64,000 bases of DNA from Certhia americana. Its lineage: Eukaryota > Chordata > Aves > Passeriformes > Certhiidae. Numbering within the stretch: the stretch's first letter is position 1; each line of letters begins with the position of its first letter. The stretch covers positions 107,942,944 to 108,006,943 of the forward strand of contig CM031858.1 in the NCBI GenBank assembly GCA_018697195.1, given 5' to 3'. Below, in pieces: positions 61,441 to 64,000 of the stretch. The translations under genes were made by a program, and so were the position numbers. The notes beneath the pieces are model-generated. The model saw only the letters and a list, made by a program, of their open reading frames with translations. It had not been told where the DNA came from and made no database searches.

Positions 61441-63565
61441 GATAGGCTTTATTTCACTCTGAGGTGTGCAATTTTGCAGACATTCTGTCTGACAGGCTTC
61501 ACTCTAGAGCACAATCCAGTCTGCTGTGTTTGGCCACCCTTTTCTCAATCTACTGATTTAAGTCTTGTTCGAGCTATACTCTCAGTGATTCCATATTTAT
61601 TTCCAGACTTACCTGCTGAGGAAAACCCTAAAGCACACGAGGCCTCACAGGGATCCCTTCAGATTCCCCAACAGCTGCCATGATTAGTACATCAAGTACT
61701 TTCAGAGATCTCTCAGCCAGGTCTGAACCCATTTACTGTTCCGTGTCTAATGAACAGTGGTAATGCTCTAAGCAAATATAACTTGGTGTAGCAGCAAAGG
61801 CTCAAGAAACACCGAAACACACTGCTCTGTTCAGCTACCTCTGTCAACCATTGTGGGATTTTAAGAATTAAATCTGTCCAGTGTTGTTTATTTTTGTTCT
61901 TTTTTTCCTTCGGCAAAGCTGAGCCTCAGTGGTGTCTATTTGACATGTGGCCAAATGCTCGGAGTTTGTTCTTTGCTTTTTTTTTTTTTTTTTCTTAAAT
62001 ACAATATAATGAAAAGATGTATAATACATACATAGCTTCATATTCACAGGATTTATAGATCTAATGGAAATGTACACCATGAATGGGCTTATGCAACACA
62101 TTCCAACAAAGAAAATTTTGCTTCAGATCATTCTTATCTTTGTAGATTACTACAGTAACTGTTGTCTTAATACGATGTATTTTATGGGGGTTATCTTCCC
62201 TCTCAACACTAATACCTTCTAAAAGCTAAAACCTTGGGGCACAGATGTGAAGATGTTGATCCTTTTCCCATGCAGTGGTGCATCTTTCACTGAACTAACT
62301 AAAAAAGGAAGGTCTGACTATGAATATTTACAAGTCCTTTTGTCCATAAGCTTCTGGAGAAAACCTGATAGCCTGTTTTTCTCAAAATCCTTTATAGAAC
62401 AGTAATTTGATTTCTGACAGATTTTTTTGTTTACAGCATGGAAAAAGCCTAACACATCAAGCTAGTGATACAGGTGCTGCATTTTTACTAGACTAGGAGA
62501 AAGATTTCAAACTCAGAAATGGCAATTGGAGCTATTCAATCCCTTAACTAAAAATAACACAAAAATACATTTATTGCAGAAGACTTTAAGAATAAATGCC
62601 TTTTTTTTTTTTTTACTTATTTGCAGACTTAATATAGAATAACTAGTCTGAGACCATTCTCCATGGCTTATCTCTTTAAACTCATCTGTCACCTCTAAAA
62701 CATGCATTCATGTTTTAGATAGATAGCCTTGCTATAAGTAGCTGTTTAAAGTGTATTTCATGAGTTTTATGGGAAAACTATTTTTGTTCTCCATAAAACT
62801 CCTGTTTTTGTTTAAAACAGGTTTTGTACTGAATTAGTGTATATGAAGGAGACAAGGCTGGTGGGGACACTAAAGCAGGGAGTTGGAGCTAGAAGATCTT
62901 CAAGGCCCTCCTCCAACCCAAACCATTCCATGATTCTAGGACTCCTCTCCAGGCCAAAATAGTCTTATTCCTGTTAAAAGTAGATGCAACTTTATAACTG
63001 CACACAGAGAAAGGGAGATTTCTGAAGAGTTTCTGGTTTAAGTGTGGCCCCTTTTGTGTAAGCTTAGCATCAGACACCTATCTGATTTTCAGTGTCACCC
63101 TGCACACTTGACTGACACGAGCACATTTGTCTCACCCGTAGTGCAGCAGAACCAACACGCCAGTGAAAGGGATTCTTTTCAGCTACACGCCTCACCGGCA
63201 CTGTTATCCCAGTGCTCCCACTGTGGCCTGCCTGCTTCTTGGGGTGTGGGAGGGGATGGAAAACCACCCAGCCCAGGTCTCCGTGTTGCGGAGTGGAATT
63301 TGCAGAATGGTCTCTTCAAAAATTAGCTTTGACTTCCAAACCAAACCTATTTAGTGCAAAAGGCACAGGAGGGCACTTCCACACAGTGTCACGACGCAAT
63401 TTTTGCTGTGCAATGTCAGAAACTTGTAACTCACTCTTTAAAGGTCACCCTGCTCGCATGTGCATTGCCTCAAAGAGTTGTTCTCTGTATACCTGAGAAA
63501 TTGTAGATACTTCCAAGTATCTAATATCATGAAGAGGTATAAAATTCATATAAAGTCCGGTATGG
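61441..63565. other. Intergenic, no gene recognised
   Basis: Apart from a short CR1 terminus at 62.88 kb and T runs at 61.98 and 62.60 kb, nothing is recognised. Confidence 0.6.
62875..62940 (+). mobile_element. Short CR1 3' terminus
   Basis: Only the last 65 bp or so of CR1 are recognisable: AGTTGGAGCTAGAAGATCTT, then CTCCTCCAACCCAAACCATT and one ATTCCATGATTCT unit. It is a severely 5'-truncated insertion. Confidence 0.75.
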
Positions 63566-63707
63566 AGGAGAGAAAGAAAGATAGGGGGGCAGGAAAGGGG
63601 GGAACGGGAGAGCGGAACAGGTAACGACGGGGAAAGAACGGGGAAACGGAAAAAAGGAAAGGCAAGGAATAGGACAGGTGATAAGGAAAGGCAGGAAAGG
63701 AAAGCGG
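63566..63707 (+). repeat. Purine-rich low-complexity block
   Basis: Almost only A and G on the plus strand, with GGAAAGG, GGGGAAAG and AACGGGG motifs, running into the N gap. It may be a degraded or poorly resolved satellite. Confidence 0.75.
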
Positions 63708-63768
63708 NNNNNNNNNNNNNNNNNNNNNNNNNNNNNNNNNNNNNNNNNNNNNNNNNNNNNNNNNNNNN
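63708..63768. other. Gap of 61 N
   Basis: A non-standard gap length, so probably an estimated size. It interrupts a simple-repeat region. Confidence 0.99.
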
Positions 63769-63898
63769 GAAACTTCCCTTCCCTGAAACTTCCCTGAAAC
63801 TTCCCTGAAACTTCCCTTCCCTGAAACTTCCCTTCCCTGAAACTTCCCTGAAACTTCCCTGAAACTTCCCTGAAACTTCCCTGAAACTTCCCTTCCCT
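63769..63898 (+). repeat. 11/16-bp tandem array (GAAACTTCCCT units)
   Basis: Ten units start with GAAACTTCCCT. Six are 11 bp and four carry an extra TTCCCT-type 5-bp insertion, making 16 bp. Copies are identical apart from that length change, so the array is young or homogenised. Its left end is lost in the gap. Confidence 0.95.
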
Positions 63899-64000
63899 TT
63901 GTTATTTATTTATTATTTTTGTTTTTTACTCAAGTGATGATGCTGAAGCAGAACAAAAATCAAGTCTTGGAGGGGAAAATGATCACCTGAGTTACAGGCA

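Noticed and set aside
1..64000. tRNA, rRNA, CRISPR or prokaryotic system
   Set aside because: No cloverleaf, rRNA core or spaced direct-repeat array was seen; the window is vertebrate nuclear DNA.

Overview
The window looks like vertebrate nuclear DNA, most likely from a bird and perhaps a songbird. The only gene recognised is an intron-containing aquaporin whose spliced product is 323 residues, the same length as mammalian AQP4 M1. The interspersed repeats are CR1 LINE fragments with the avian octamer-type 3' end (ATTCTATG-like) and solo endogenous-retrovirus LTRs of kinds I associate with bird genomes. The songbird guess rests on recalled LTR similarity only.

Layout. Positions 1 to about 43.6 kb hold no recognisable protein-coding exon. 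This stretch contains decayed CR1 copies (about 2.8-3.4, 11.9-12.1, 12.45-12.88 and 25.55-25.99 kb), solo LTRs (20.0-20.7, about 33.7-34.3 and 43.2-43.4 kb), microsatellites, a minisatellite at 27.5 kb, a 100-N scaffold gap at 13.18 kb beside a 41-bp poly-A, and several AT-rich non-coding blocks that resemble conserved enhancers. From about 43.68 to 55.78 kb lies AQP4 on the minus strand: a probable 4-kb 3'UTR, then exons 4, 3, 2 and 1 and the distal M1-specific exon 0. Exon 0 sits in a very GC-rich island (about 55.5-56.1 kb) with a GGGGCC/GGGGCT hexamer array just upstream of the M1 start. From 56.2 to 64 kb there are further CR1 copies and, at the end, a 61-N gap followed by an 11/16-bp satellite-like array.

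The AQP4 locus is complete and every junction was worked out by hand. The five coding pieces (32, 415, 165, 81 and 279 nt) join in frame to 972 nt. Both NPA motifs, the aromatic/arginine filter residues (F77, H201, A210, R216), the alternative M23 start, Cys13/Cys17 and the C-terminal PDZ ligand SSV are present. The stop is TGA followed by CTAG, the known strong readthrough context. The next in-frame stop is 29 codons on, and the extension ends PPIKETDLL, so the readthrough isoform AQP4ex appears to be kept in this bird. This is the most interesting functional signal. I found no prokaryote-style system, CRISPR array, rRNA or tRNA gene.
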